Below are positions 37,079-46,371 of a stretch of DNA of 64,000 nucleotides, piece after piece. Source of the stretch: Haoranjiania flava (lineage in GTDB: Bacteria > Bacteroidota > Bacteroidia > Chitinophagales > Chitinophagaceae). Position 1 is the first letter of the stretch, and each line of letters starts with the position of its first letter. A program made the translations under genes and the position numbers. Under the pieces are notes generated by a model. That model ran no database searches. It was not told the origin of the DNA and was given only the letters and a program-made list of their open reading frames with translations. The stretch spans positions 31,453 to 95,452 of the forward strand of contig NZ_JAOTPL010000012.1 in assembly GCF_025631005.1 (NCBI RefSeq), given 5' to 3'.

Positions 37079-37396
37079 TTGTATGTTAGTGCGCCGCTTT
37101 GCGGCTGTTTTAATGGCCACATGATTACTTTCAGAGAACTTCGTTCGCCAGGTGATCATTGCGGTTGGTATGCATGTCCTGTTTTTATGTCTATTCATGT
37201 GTTAATATTTAATTTTTCTGTTTGCCACATGGAATAACCTTTATTCATTTGCGGTTGGTATTCAACTTTGCTTATGGCTATTTCATGTGTTAATATTTAA
37301 TTTTTTCTGTTTGCCACACGGAATAACCAAAACCTTAATTCTTTATTATCATTCCCGGTTGGTATAGATTCTTAATCTTTATGGTTATTTCATGGG
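37079..37396. repeat. Palindromic repeat array R3 (three units) between two permease genes
   Basis: Units at 37118-37201 (strongly diverged inside), 37226-37289 (short class) and 37315-37396 (long class), with periods of 108 and 89 bases. A GCCGC-TTT-GCGGC hairpin with T-tail lies at 37093-37112. On the gene strand the edge motif CAAATGAAATAG is 15 bases before the ATG of the downstream permease. The array splits an otherwise continuous operon. Confidence 0.88.
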
Positions 37397-37401
37397 TTAT
37401 A

Positions 37402-38508
37402 TTAATCCAGCCTGATCTTAAATTTTCTCACAGCAACCAGCAACAGCAAAAGCGTCATGCCGGTAAGCACCACAATTTCTTTCCAAACATATTCGATGCC
37501 CAGGCCTTTCAGCATAATCGATTTTACACCTGTATAATACCACTTCGCCGGAACAATATTGGAGAGCCACTGGAAGAATACAGGCATGTTTTCCAGCGGA
37601 AAAATAAATCCTGTAAAAATGATTGTCGGCAACATCATCCCGATCATCGAAATCAGCAGAGCTACCTGTTGCGAATTGGTAGAATTAGAGATCACCAGGC
37701 CTATTGCCAGGCAGGTAGATATAAACAAAAGGCTTATAAAAAAGAACAAAACAATGCTACCCAGCATGGGAACGTTCATCACATATACCGACAATAATAA
37801 AATCAGTACCAGGTTCATAAGCGACAAGATGAGGTAGGGCAGCGCCTTGGCTACCAGTACCATAGTTGGCTTAAAAGGCGATACCAGTAATATTTCCATA
37901 GTGCCCAATTCTTTTTCACGCACAACAGCTACAGAAGTCAATGCCGTACATACGATCATGAGAATCAACGCCATTACACCGGGCACAAAGTTGATAGAGC
38001 CGTTGCCCTCTTCATTGTACAACATGCGCATTTCCGGAATAATGATGCTGCCGGGCAGGATGTTTTCATTGAGTTGCTGCTGGTAATCCAGTGTAATTGA
38101 ACTGATGTATTGTATCAGCATTTTTGCAATATTCGGCTCGCTGCCGTCAGCCAGTACCTGCAAGCTTGCCTGCTTGCTGCGCATAAGGTCGTTGCTGAAA
38201 TTCGGTGGAAATATGATTGCAGCTTTGATATTGCCCTTTTGAAACTCCTCCTCAATTTTGTTGTAAGGAATTTGTTTTTCTTCGATGCTGAAATAAGTGG
38301 ATGCTTTGTATTTATTGGTGAGCTTTTGAGCATGTACATCCCTTGCATTGTCTATCAACAGTACATCCGCATTTTTAACTTCGCTGGTGAGCGCGAAACC
38401 AAACAATATAATCTGCATCAGCGGTATGCCAAACATCACTACCAGCGTGCGTTTATCACGAAACACATGGTAAAATTCTTTTTTTATAAATACGAGAAGA
38501 TTTTTCAT
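37402..38508 (-). CDS. ABC-2 type transporter permease (efflux), first of two
   Basis: A 368-residue ABC-2 permease of the same type as its downstream neighbour, with 6 predicted helices, a large external domain and VVREKELGTMEILLVSPFKPTMVLVAKALPY. The paralogous pair of permeases is the arrangement seen in YbhS/YbhR-type exporters. It follows the four-helix-bundle gene with a 34-base gap. The substrate is unknown. Confidence 0.93.
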   Translation of the reverse strand: MKNLLVFIKKEFYHVFRDKRTLVVMFGIPLMQIILFGFALTSEVKNADVLLIDNARDVHAQKLTNKYKASTYFSIEEKQIPYNKIEEEFQKGNIKAAIIFPPNFSNDLMRSKQASLQVLADGSEPNIAKMLIQYISSITLDYQQQLNENILPGSIIIPEMRMLYNEEGNGSINFVPGVMALILMIVCTALTSVAVVREKELGTMEILLVSPFKPTMVLVAKALPYLILSLMNLVLILLLSVYVMNVPMLGSIVLFFFISLLFISTCLAIGLVISNSTNSQQVALLISMIGMMLPTIIFTGFIFPLENMPVFFQWLSNIVPAKWYYTGVKSIMLKGLGIEYVWKEIVVLTGMTLLLLLVAVRKFKIRLD

Positions 38509-38542
38509 TTACAGAGTATAGTGGAAATGTGAAAGAGGAGAG

Positions 38543-38908
38543 TTAAACGGTGTTTCGACCAAGGTTTTTCTTTGTAGTTTTTACGCTGCTTGCCAATAAC
38601 CTGATAATCTCATTGCAATGTTTTTGAATATCATCATAGTCTTCAAAACTTATGTAGCCTGTATCTCTGAGAAGCATTAACCAATATTCTGTTTCATTAG
38701 CTTCTTTTAAAGCAATATTTATTTTATGGAGAAAATCTGCTTTTGATTCAGCATGATTTGATTCACGTACTAATGCTCCGATTGCTGTGCCACTTCTTAA
38801 AAGTTGCCTGGATAATGTAAATTCTTTCTTTTGTTCAATTAAGAATTTGTATAGCGTGATAATTTTAATTGCAAATGCATACGATTTGGTTGCAGTAATG
38901 CTTTCCAT
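38543..38908 (-). CDS. Four-helix bundle protein (S23/IVP-like)
   Basis: A 121-residue protein of the four-helix bundle family first seen in 23S rRNA intervening sequences: AFAIKIITLYKFLIEQKKEF, SRQLLRSGTAIGALVRESNHAESKADFLHKINIALKEANETEYWL. The family is scattered in genomes, often with insertion-like distribution, and its role is unknown. Here it sits inside the ABC efflux operon between the ATPase and permease genes, where such a protein has no obvious function. It may be a late insertion. Confidence 0.85.
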   Translation of the reverse strand: MESITATKSYAFAIKIITLYKFLIEQKKEFTLSRQLLRSGTAIGALVRESNHAESKADFLHKINIALKEANETEYWLMLLRDTGYISFEDYDDIQKHCNEIIRLLASSVKTTKKNLGRNTV

Positions 38909-39024
38909 AAGATAAGATTTTATTGTTTGTGATAATTAAATTGATATCTATGAGTTCATTTTGCACTATCACCTCTCCACTCTCCACTTCATCTTTACCT
39001 CTCCACTTTCCACTCTCCTCTCAT

Positions 39025-39798
39025 TCACTTTCTCGCCAACTTATAAAAAACATCGTCCATGCTGGTGCCGTTGAATTGTTGTTTCAGGTTGCCGGGAGTA
39101 TCCAGCGCTTCAATTTTTCCATCAACCATAATCGTTACACGGTCGCAGTACTCAGCCTCGTCCATGTAATGGGTGGTTACAAATATGGTGATATTGTTCG
39201 CTGCTGCTTCATAGATCATATCCCAGAACTGCCGGCGTGTTACAGGATCTACGCCGCCGGTAGGCTCATCTAAAAACACAATTTTTGGGCGGTGAAAAAT
39301 TGCCACAGAGAAAGCCAGCCTTTGCCTCCAGCCCAATGGCAGCGAAGCAACCATCTTGTTTGCCTGGTCTTGCAATCCGAGCGTTTCGATCAGCTCTTCA
39401 CTGCGCAGTTTTATTTCCTTTCGCGGCACACCATATACGCCGCCATAAAATTGTATATTCTCTACCGGGCTCAGGTTCTCATACAAAGAAAATTTCTGGC
39501 TCATATAACCGATGTTTTGTTTGATCTTATTCTGCTCCTGGTAAACATCATAGCCTGCCACTGTAGCTTTGCCGGAAGTAGGGCTCAGTAAACCGCACAA
39601 CATGCGCATGGCAGTAGTTTTCCCCGCGCCGTTGGCGCCGAGAAAGCCAAAGATCTCTCCTCTGCTTACTTCAAAGGATATATTGTCCACCGCAGTAAAA
39701 CCGCCGAACTTCTTGGTGAGGTCGCGGCAGGAAATCACCATATTATCAAGCGTCAATGCTGTATTGTTTTGCTCTCTATTATCATAAAACTTCATCAT
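39025..39798 (-). CDS. ABC transporter ATP-binding protein, second of two
   Basis: A 257-residue ATPase with Walker A GANGAGKTTAM, Walker B IVFLDEPTGGVDP and switch His in VTTHYMDEAEY. The signature motif is degenerate (SLPLGWRQRLAF in place of LSGGxxQR), as in the second half of YbhF-type double ATPases. Its start overlaps the upstream ATPase gene by 17 bases. The two proteins probably form an asymmetric ATPase pair for the two permeases. Confidence 0.92.
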   Translation of the reverse strand: MMKFYDNREQNNTALTLDNMVISCRDLTKKFGGFTAVDNISFEVSRGEIFGFLGANGAGKTTAMRMLCGLLSPTSGKATVAGYDVYQEQNKIKQNIGYMSQKFSLYENLSPVENIQFYGGVYGVPRKEIKLRSEELIETLGLQDQANKMVASLPLGWRQRLAFSVAIFHRPKIVFLDEPTGGVDPVTRRQFWDMIYEAAANNITIFVTTHYMDEAEYCDRVTIMVDGKIEALDTPGNLKQQFNGTSMDDVFYKLARK

Positions 39799-40747
39799 GC
39801 ATTTCTTTTACTTCTGTATGGGGTGGTTGACGATTTTGCATTGACCTGATAAAACTGTCTTCAATGCCGGGTTTCATTGTTTTTACAACAATACTTACGT
39901 GACCTTTTTGTATTGCAATTCTCTCTATTAATTGTTTGCCGTTGTCTTTATTGCCGGTTACCGTTATATGCAGCCATTCTCCGAATGCATAGCAACTTTC
40001 AATATCCGGGTGGTTTCTTAAATCTTTCAGCAAGCTGTAAATGTTCGCAGCTTTTGCAGCGTATAGCTTTACCGGGTATGTGTCTAAGATATTTCGGGGC
40101 GTATCTACCCGCATGATCTTTCCTTTTTGTATCAGCGCAATTCTTTCGCACAGTGTAGCCTCATCCATATACGGTGTGGATACCAGTATAGTAATTCCCT
40201 GCTGCTTTAATTTTTTCAGCATTTCCCAGAACTCCCTTCTTGAAACCACATCCACTCCGGTAGTAGGTTCGTCAAGAAATAAAACGCGTGGTTTATGTAC
40301 AAGCGCACAACACAATGCCAGCTTCTGTTTCATGCCGCCCGATAATTTTCCTGCACGCCTGTTGCTGAAGGGTTTTATCTGCTCATAAATATCTTTTATA
40401 AGATGATAATTTTGTTGTTGATTAGTTCCGAATAAGTTGGCAAAGAAATCCAGGTTTTCCTGCACAGTTAAATCCTGGTACAAAGAAAATCTGCCCGGCA
40501 TATAACCGATGCTGCTGCGGATCTGTTTATAATCTTTTATTACGTCAAAACCTGCAACACTGGCTGTGCCTGTATCTGCGAGCAGGAGGGTAGTGAGAAT
40601 CCTGAATATGGAGGTTTTGCCTGCACCGTCAGGTCCTATAAGCCCGAACAGTTCGCCTTCGTTTACGTTGAAGCTCACATCATCAACAGCCATCACAGCT
40701 CCTTTCTCGTAAGTTTTGGTAATATTATGTACAATGATATCGTTCAC
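39782..40747 (-). CDS. ABC transporter ATP-binding protein, first of two
   Basis: A 321-residue ATPase with Walker A GPDGAGKTSIF, the canonical signature LSGGMKQKLALCCALVHKP and Walker B VLFLDEPTTGVDV. The C-terminal extension of about 85 residues is typical of drug-exporter ATPases. In E. coli YbhF the two ATPases are fused; here they are separate genes that overlap by 17 bases, which suggests coupled translation. Confidence 0.93.
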   Translation of the reverse strand: MNDIIVHNITKTYEKGAVMAVDDVSFNVNEGELFGLIGPDGAGKTSIFRILTTLLLADTGTASVAGFDVIKDYKQIRSSIGYMPGRFSLYQDLTVQENLDFFANLFGTNQQQNYHLIKDIYEQIKPFSNRRAGKLSGGMKQKLALCCALVHKPRVLFLDEPTTGVDVVSRREFWEMLKKLKQQGITILVSTPYMDEATLCERIALIQKGKIMRVDTPRNILDTYPVKLYAAKAANIYSLLKDLRNHPDIESCYAFGEWLHITVTGNKDNGKQLIERIAIQKGHVSIVVKTMKPGIEDSFIRSMQNRQPPHTEVKEMHDEVL

Positions 40748-40767
40748 GTATGCTAATTTTTATACAA

Positions 40768-41718
40768 TTATTTTTCAGATGTATCAAACACTACTTCACT
40801 GTACATCCCGATTTTCAGATAGCCGTCATTTACCACACGTACCTTTATGGCGTACACCAGGTTGGCACGTTCATTTTTTGTTTGAATGGTTTTAGGTGTG
40901 AATTCCGACTTATCAGATATCCAGCTGATAACACCTGTATAATATTTATAAGTTTTATTTTCGTTGTCTATAAGCACAGTCACCTGCTGGCCGATCCTGA
41001 TCTTAGGTAATTGCTGCCCGGTCACGTACGCTTTTAAAGAAAGAGTATCCATGTTCGCAATCTTGTACAAGGGCCTGCCGATCGTGGCCATCTCTCCCTG
41101 CATAGCGTACTTGCTAAGAACCACGCCTGTTACGGGGTTTACTATTTCACCTTTGCTTATCTGGAAGTTGATGATCTCCTGAGATCTTTCCAGGGGCGTG
41201 CGTTCACTCAGGATGCTCCGGTTTTGCGTGTTTGCATTATTCCTGTATACATCTGCCTGCGCCTGTGTTGCAGTCATTTGTTTTTGGAGCTGGTCTATTT
41301 GTGCATCGATGTCATCCAACTGTTTACGTGGCGCAGCATCTGCATTCACCAGGTTTTCGGTGCGTTGCTTTTCTTTCTTTAGCGTTTGCAGTTGTGCCTG
41401 TTGTGCTGCCAGTTGCTTCTGCACTACGGCCTCCTGCGCAGAAGAGGAAACTGTTTTTTGTTGCAGCGAAGAGATGGCAGCTTCTGTTTGCTGCTTCTGC
41501 AATTTCTGCGCCTGTACATCTATCTGGCCAACTATTGTATTTCGTTCAAGGGTGTTGCCTTCGCTAATGTTTAGCTCTTTAATCTCTCCGTTTTGTTGTG
41601 CGGAAACGATCACCTCATCTGCTTCAAAGTTTCCGGCAGCATCGAAGTCCTGTTTATTGTTTGTGCAGGAAGTGAGCATTACTGAAATTATCAGTGTAAG
41701 TAAGATTGTTTTTTGCAT
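40768..41718 (-). CDS. HlyD-family periplasmic adaptor lipoprotein
   Basis: A 316-residue membrane fusion protein linking the ABC pump to a TolC channel. The N-terminus is a lipoprotein signal with Cys at VMLTSCTN (about residue 18). The biotinyl-lipoyl-like segment is split by a long coiled-coil hairpin (residues 60-150, rich in Q, E and A), and the second half VNPVTGVVLSKYAMQGEMATIGRPLY returns to the lipoyl fold. YbhG/EmrA-type layout. It is 20 bases upstream of the first ATPase gene. Confidence 0.92.
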   Translation of the reverse strand: MQKTILLTLIISVMLTSCTNNKQDFDAAGNFEADEVIVSAQQNGEIKELNISEGNTLERNTIVGQIDVQAQKLQKQQTEAAISSLQQKTVSSSAQEAVVQKQLAAQQAQLQTLKKEKQRTENLVNADAAPRKQLDDIDAQIDQLQKQMTATQAQADVYRNNANTQNRSILSERTPLERSQEIINFQISKGEIVNPVTGVVLSKYAMQGEMATIGRPLYKIANMDTLSLKAYVTGQQLPKIRIGQQVTVLIDNENKTYKYYTGVISWISDKSEFTPKTIQTKNERANLVYAIKVRVVNDGYLKIGMYSEVVFDTSEK

Positions 41719-41737
41719 GAGTATTAATGTTATAAGA

Positions 41738-43006
41738 TTAATTGCCTGATGTATTGTTGTAGTTGTACTTTGCTTTTAACAACTGCAATTGATGCAGGTA
41801 TTTCGTTTGACGCGCCGCGTATTCTGCATTTAGTTTGGTGATAAACTCCGTCACCGTGATTACTTTATTATCCAGTTGCGCCTGCGCCGATGCTGTTACT
41901 GACTTTCTTAGTTCAATAATTTTATCGTCTTCACGTATCAGCGATTCATATTTCTCAATTTCGCTTGCCTGTTTCTGCAGGTTTATATCCGTATTTAAAA
42001 TGAATGCTTCCCTGTCTGCTTCCAGTTGTTGCTTGTTCAGTTCAATTATTTTCAGGTTGTTTTCCCTGGTGTATAAGTTGCTGACAGGAAAGCTTAACCG
42101 AACGCCGCCAATAGCGTAGGGAGCAAAATTATTATCGAGCATGTTTAAGCCGGGCCTGCCGTAACCACCTTGTACAAATGCAGATATTTTAGGCAGCCAG
42201 TCGGACTGTAGTTTTTTCTTTTGGGTATCATAAACAGTTTTTTGGAGGTCGTATAATTTTAGTTCTGCTCTGTTTATCTCGCCAGGAACGTTTACTGTTG
42301 CGGGTTTCACAAATATTGTTTCTTCATGTATGGTGGTGCCCAACAATTTTGCCAGCATATCTTTGTAACCTCTTTGGTCTGTTTTTATTTCGTGCACAGC
42401 CATTTGCGCATTTAATAGCTCGGCTTTTAACTCCTGTACATTGCTACGGTAGGAAACGCCATTCGCTAAAGCAGCTTCTGCTTTTTTCAAAGTGCTCTCC
42501 AGCACTTCTGTACGCAACTTCTGCTGTGCCAGCTGTTCATCCATCAGCAAGATGCCGAAATAGATTTCCGTGATACGTTCTTTAATGGTGTGCATGGCTA
42601 CCTCTATACTTTGGAGTTGCACGGCTGTATTGGCTGATTGTAAAGCCTGTTGTGCTTTTACAGCGCCGCCATCATAAATCAGCTGATTTGCTTCTGCCTG
42701 TATCCTGTACTGATCTTTATTCATTTCTTTAATGCCGGGGACCGCAACGGGAATGCGTGTTACCTCCGTCTGCCAGGTAGCCTGTGCATTGGCTGAAAAC
42801 TGTGGCAGGTAAGCTTTTGCGGCGTTTTGTAAAGTGTAATCATTTACAGCTTTTATTAAATTATATTTTTTAATAGCGGGATAGTTTTCCCTACCCAACC
42901 TCCAGGCTTCTTCGATCGAAAGTTGCTGCGCCGCAGCTATATGCATTGTTAGAAGCAGCAATGCCATTACAAATACGTACTTGGTTTTATCAATTGATTT
43001 AATCAT
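41738..43006 (-). CDS. TolC family outer membrane efflux protein
   Basis: A 422-residue TolC-type channel with a signal peptide ending at IAAAQ and two repeats of helical coiled coil and barrel strands, as in OEP family proteins. It is first in the efflux operon after tetR. Its start codon overlaps the TTAATCA-TT-TGATTAA palindrome at 42999-43014, the same motif found upstream of tetR, so TetR binding could control it directly. Confidence 0.93.
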   Translation of the reverse strand: MIKSIDKTKYVFVMALLLLTMHIAAAQQLSIEEAWRLGRENYPAIKKYNLIKAVNDYTLQNAAKAYLPQFSANAQATWQTEVTRIPVAVPGIKEMNKDQYRIQAEANQLIYDGGAVKAQQALQSANTAVQLQSIEVAMHTIKERITEIYFGILLMDEQLAQQKLRTEVLESTLKKAEAALANGVSYRSNVQELKAELLNAQMAVHEIKTDQRGYKDMLAKLLGTTIHEETIFVKPATVNVPGEINRAELKLYDLQKTVYDTQKKKLQSDWLPKISAFVQGGYGRPGLNMLDNNFAPYAIGGVRLSFPVSNLYTRENNLKIIELNKQQLEADREAFILNTDINLQKQASEIEKYESLIREDDKIIELRKSVTASAQAQLDNKVITVTEFITKLNAEYAARQTKYLHQLQLLKAKYNYNNTSGN

Positions 43007-43014
43007 TTGATTAA
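42999..43014 (-). promoter_or_regulatory. Putative TetR operator overlapping the tolC start codon
   Basis: TTAATCA-TT-TGATTAA is a palindrome with perfect 7-base arms. The tolC ATG (43006-43004) lies inside it. An identical palindrome sits upstream of tetR at 43693-43708. Confidence 0.6.
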
Positions 43015-43032
43015 CTTTTGGTTAAAAAATTT

Positions 43033-43647
43033 TTATTTTACTTTCAGCATGGCTTCAATCCATTTAGGAATAAGCTCAATTCGTTCATTCATCAGTTTTT
43101 CAAAGTCTTTATTGATAGTATCTGATATTTCTGTTATGGCCGGGCGCATTACAAAGGGAAAAACGCAGAGCGCCATGATGTTCATGAAAAACTGTTCAAA
43201 CTTAGCTTTTGGATTTATTTTCCTGATTGCTCCCACCAATGGCGAATGCTGCACCATTTCCACACCTTCTGTAATGCGGGCAAAATGCTTGGGGTCGGAG
43301 TGGATTACATTCATTACAAACACAGGCAGATCGGGGTTTTCAAGCAGCAGGGCAATGTAATTTTTGGAGATCAGTTTCACTTTTTCATGAAAGGAGAGTT
43401 TATCTGCGAGCAGCAAAGGCAGCATACTTTTGAAGAAGGTACGTATTTTTTCTTCCATGATGATGTTGAACAGATTTTGCTTGCTGCGGAAGTAATAGTT
43501 GATCAGCGCCAGGTTGAGGCCTGCTTCTTCGGCAATGTCTCGCGTGCGTGTGGCAGCAAAGCCTTTCTTCTGAAATACAATTGCCGCGGCATGCTTGATT
43601 TTTTCTTCTGTAGACAAATCTTCCTGTATGTTTTTCTTCTTTGCCAT
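43033..43647 (-). CDS. TetR/AcrR family transcriptional regulator
   Basis: A 204-residue repressor with the N-terminal helix-turn-helix AAIVFQKKGFAATRTRDIAEEAGLNLALINYYFRSKQNLF, the diagnostic TetR signature, and a helical ligand-binding domain. It is the first gene of the efflux cluster and ends 26 bases before tolC. Two copies of one palindrome, in front of tetR and at tolC, indicate autoregulation and control of the pump by a compound that binds the C-terminal domain. Confidence 0.95.
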   Translation of the reverse strand: MAKKKNIQEDLSTEEKIKHAAAIVFQKKGFAATRTRDIAEEAGLNLALINYYFRSKQNLFNIIMEEKIRTFFKSMLPLLLADKLSFHEKVKLISKNYIALLLENPDLPVFVMNVIHSDPKHFARITEGVEMVQHSPLVGAIRKINPKAKFEQFFMNIMALCVFPFVMRPAITEISDTINKDFEKLMNERIELIPKWIEAMLKVK

Positions 43648-43655
43648 TGTTGTTG

Positions 43656-43688
43656 CAAAGATAAAGGATAATATCTGTTTTAAACAAA
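43656..43688 (-). promoter_or_regulatory. Bacteroidota-type promoter of tetR
   Basis: On the minus strand, TTTG (43688-43685) and TATCTTTG (43663-43656) are separated by 21 bases, fitting the TTTG / TAnnTTTG consensus. It lies between the operator palindrome and the gene. Confidence 0.6.
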
Positions 43689-43690
43689 TA

Positions 43691-43710
43691 TTTTAATCAA
43701 ATGATTAAAA
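43691..43710 (-). promoter_or_regulatory. Putative TetR operator upstream of tetR promoter
   Basis: TTTTAATCA-AA-TGATTAAAA has 9-base arms. Its 16-base core is the reverse complement of the palindrome at the tolC start. It abuts the -33 element, so a bound repressor would block the promoter. Confidence 0.6.
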
Positions 43711-43732
43711 AGTGCGAAGTTGGTGTGTTTCT

Positions 43733-46237
43733 TCACTTATGCAGTATTATTCTTTTAACCCATTTGACAAATTCATACCAGATCACCGAAATAAAGCCAA
43801 CGCTTATACACAATAATAATTGGCTGCCGCTAAGATGTGCGAATTTAAAAAATCGCGTAAATACATCTACGTACAACAGGAGGGCTACTATGACAACTGT
43901 AATCAAAATTATCAGTGGTATAAGTTTGTTTCTGTATTTTAAAGTAGTAAAGATTGAGTAGAAAAATGACCTGTTCACAAGCGTCAGGAATATGTTGGCA
44001 GCTATCAGTGTGGTAAATACCATGCTTCGAGTGAGTGCTTCATCATAGCCATTATTTACAGCGTATTGGTATGCAAACAGGGTGCCGGCCGTGATGGCTA
44101 AACCCTGCAGGATGCTCGTGGCCAGCTCATGCCAGCTAAAAAAGTTACCCGTGGTTTTACGTGGTTCTTCATACATGGCATTTTTTTCAGGCGGTTCATT
44201 TTCATAAATGATGGAGCAGGTAGGTCCCATGATCAATTCCAGGAAGATCACATGCACCGGCGTAAAAATATTCGGATAGATCCAGCCCAACGCAAGAGGT
44301 ATAAACACCGTTAAAATAATAGGTATGTGTATGGAAATAATGTATTGGATGGCCTTCTTAAGATTGGTATAAATACGCCTGCCCATAGCAACAGCATTTG
44401 CCAGTTTGGAAAGGTCATCTTCCATCAGGATCAGCGAAGCTGCCTGTTTGGCTATTTCTGTGCCTTTCCTGCCCATAGCAATCCCGATGTGTGCTGATTT
44501 CAAAGCCGGCCCGTCATTAACACCATCGCCTGTCATAGCTACAACTTCACCGTTTGCCTTTAAAGCATTAATGATATTGAGCTTTGCCTCAGGGAACATG
44601 CGGGTAAAAATGTTTGTTTTACGTACTGCTTTTTGGAGGCGCTCAGCATTCATGTGCACCAGTTCTTCGCCGCTGAGGCTTGCGCCGCTGTTTTTAAAAC
44701 CTATTTCTGTTGCGATTGATTTTGTAGTGGCTGCATTGTCGCCGGTAATGATCTTTACATCAATGCCTGCATGGTAGAAATTGTTTAAAAGTGCCGGTAT
44801 GTTTTTCTTAGGAGGGTCATAAAAGGCTACCACACCTTTAAAGCTGAATTTAAACTCCTGCTGCGTTGGAGGAAACTTATTTCCTGCAAATACCGCTTCG
44901 GCTACAGCAAGCACACGGTAACCTTGTTCCGTGATTGCTTCTATAGCCGCAAGAATATCTTTTTTCTCATCAGCTGAAATGTCTGATATTGCCATTAATG
45001 CTTCCGGCGCTCCTTTGGCAGCAATGATCCTGTCGCCGTTTTTATTTTCAAAAATGTGCGTCATCATTGGCGGTTTGCCACCCAACGGATACTCGTGTAT
45101 CATGCGGTACTCCGGACGTTCATCATAGCGGTATAATTCACTATAAGCCTTATGCAGCGAAATTTCCATAGGATCGAATGGTATGGGCTCGCTTGCCCAC
45201 ATAGCTGTGCGTATAAGCTCTTTTTCTGCATCATCTGCCTGCTTACAAAAATCTACAATCCTGTTTTTAGCAAGAACATACAATTTCGACAGCATCATTT
45301 TATTTTCGGTAATGGTCCCGGTTTTATCTGTGCATATCACAGTGGCGCTGCCCAGGGTTTCCACTGTTTTCATCTGTTTTACCACGATGCCCATTTTCAT
45401 AAGCCTGTATGAGCCCAGCGCCATGAAGGTGGTGAATGCTACAGGGATCTCTTCAGGTAATATGCTCATGGCAAGTGTAAGTGATTTTAAAAGGCTGTCC
45501 AGCAAATTGTAGGAACGCATGTAGTTTAGCAGCAACACGATCAGGAATACCACAGCTCCCACGATCACCATCATTTTTACGAAGTGATTGATCTGTTTTT
45601 CAAGCGTTGTTTTCTCATCCTTAATGTTTTCAAGGCTTTTGCCGATGGCGCCTAATTCAGTATTGTTGCCTGTTGCCGTTACTTCAGCTACGGCAAGCCC
45701 GCTGGCTACTGTTGTACCGCTGTATACATGGTTATTTTTGCTTTGCTTATCTTTATACACAGCCATAGATTCACCTGTCAACAACGATTCATTTACCGAG
45801 AAGTCGTTTGAATGGATGATGGTGCCGTCTGCCGGTATCAGGTTTCCTTCTTCTACCATCAGGTAATCGCCCACAACCAATTCTTCTGTTTTTATCTTCT
45901 GAATTTCACCATTGCGTATCACCACACATTCGGGTGTGGTTAGATCTTTCAATTTCTCCAAGGCATTGCGGCTTCTGTTGTCCTGGTAAACGGAAATAGC
46001 GGCAACCAGTACAATTGAAAACGACATGAACAGCGCATCCGCTGTATCTCCACTGATGAAATAGATCAATGCAGCAGCCAGCAAGAGCAGCACCATCGGC
46101 TCTTTTGCCAGCCCTTTGAACAATTCCAGGAACTGGTTTTCTTTTTTGTAGGAAAGCACATTGTCGCCGTGTTTGGCTCTTGCTTCCAGCACCTGCTGTT
46201 CAGTTAATCCTTTAAGTCCGAAATTTTCTGTAAACAT
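43733..46237 (-). CDS. Cation-translocating P-type ATPase (P2-like)
   Basis: An 834-residue P-type ATPase that pumps cations with ATP. It has the N-terminal cation ATPase domain, the actuator motif LTGESMAV, the membrane motif ILPEEIPVAF, the phosphorylation site VICTDKTGTIT (near residue 310), the hinge motif MTGDGVNDGPALKSAHIGIAMG and about ten membrane helices. Overall similarity is to Ca2+/H+-type P2/P3 pumps; the PEEIP variant makes the ion uncertain (calcium is most likely). On the minus strand TACATTTG at 46266-46259 is a possible -7 element. Confidence 0.92.
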   Translation of the reverse strand: MFTENFGLKGLTEQQVLEARAKHGDNVLSYKKENQFLELFKGLAKEPMVLLLLAAALIYFISGDTADALFMSFSIVLVAAISVYQDNRSRNALEKLKDLTTPECVVIRNGEIQKIKTEELVVGDYLMVEEGNLIPADGTIIHSNDFSVNESLLTGESMAVYKDKQSKNNHVYSGTTVASGLAVAEVTATGNNTELGAIGKSLENIKDEKTTLEKQINHFVKMMVIVGAVVFLIVLLLNYMRSYNLLDSLLKSLTLAMSILPEEIPVAFTTFMALGSYRLMKMGIVVKQMKTVETLGSATVICTDKTGTITENKMMLSKLYVLAKNRIVDFCKQADDAEKELIRTAMWASEPIPFDPMEISLHKAYSELYRYDERPEYRMIHEYPLGGKPPMMTHIFENKNGDRIIAAKGAPEALMAISDISADEKKDILAAIEAITEQGYRVLAVAEAVFAGNKFPPTQQEFKFSFKGVVAFYDPPKKNIPALLNNFYHAGIDVKIITGDNAATTKSIATEIGFKNSGASLSGEELVHMNAERLQKAVRKTNIFTRMFPEAKLNIINALKANGEVVAMTGDGVNDGPALKSAHIGIAMGRKGTEIAKQAASLILMEDDLSKLANAVAMGRRIYTNLKKAIQYIISIHIPIILTVFIPLALGWIYPNIFTPVHVIFLELIMGPTCSIIYENEPPEKNAMYEEPRKTTGNFFSWHELATSILQGLAITAGTLFAYQYAVNNGYDEALTRSMVFTTLIAANIFLTLVNRSFFYSIFTTLKYRNKLIPLIILITVVIVALLLYVDVFTRFFKFAHLSGSQLLLCISVGFISVIWYEFVKWVKRIILHK

Positions 46238-46371
46238 CTTGCTATAATAATTACTATCAAATGTAGTACAGCTTGCAACAATTGTAAAATAAAGTATCGG
46301 TTCATACCGGCCTACTCAAGTACAGGAAATATACAATCCTTACACTTTTAGATTTTTTTGAGGTAATGGTG

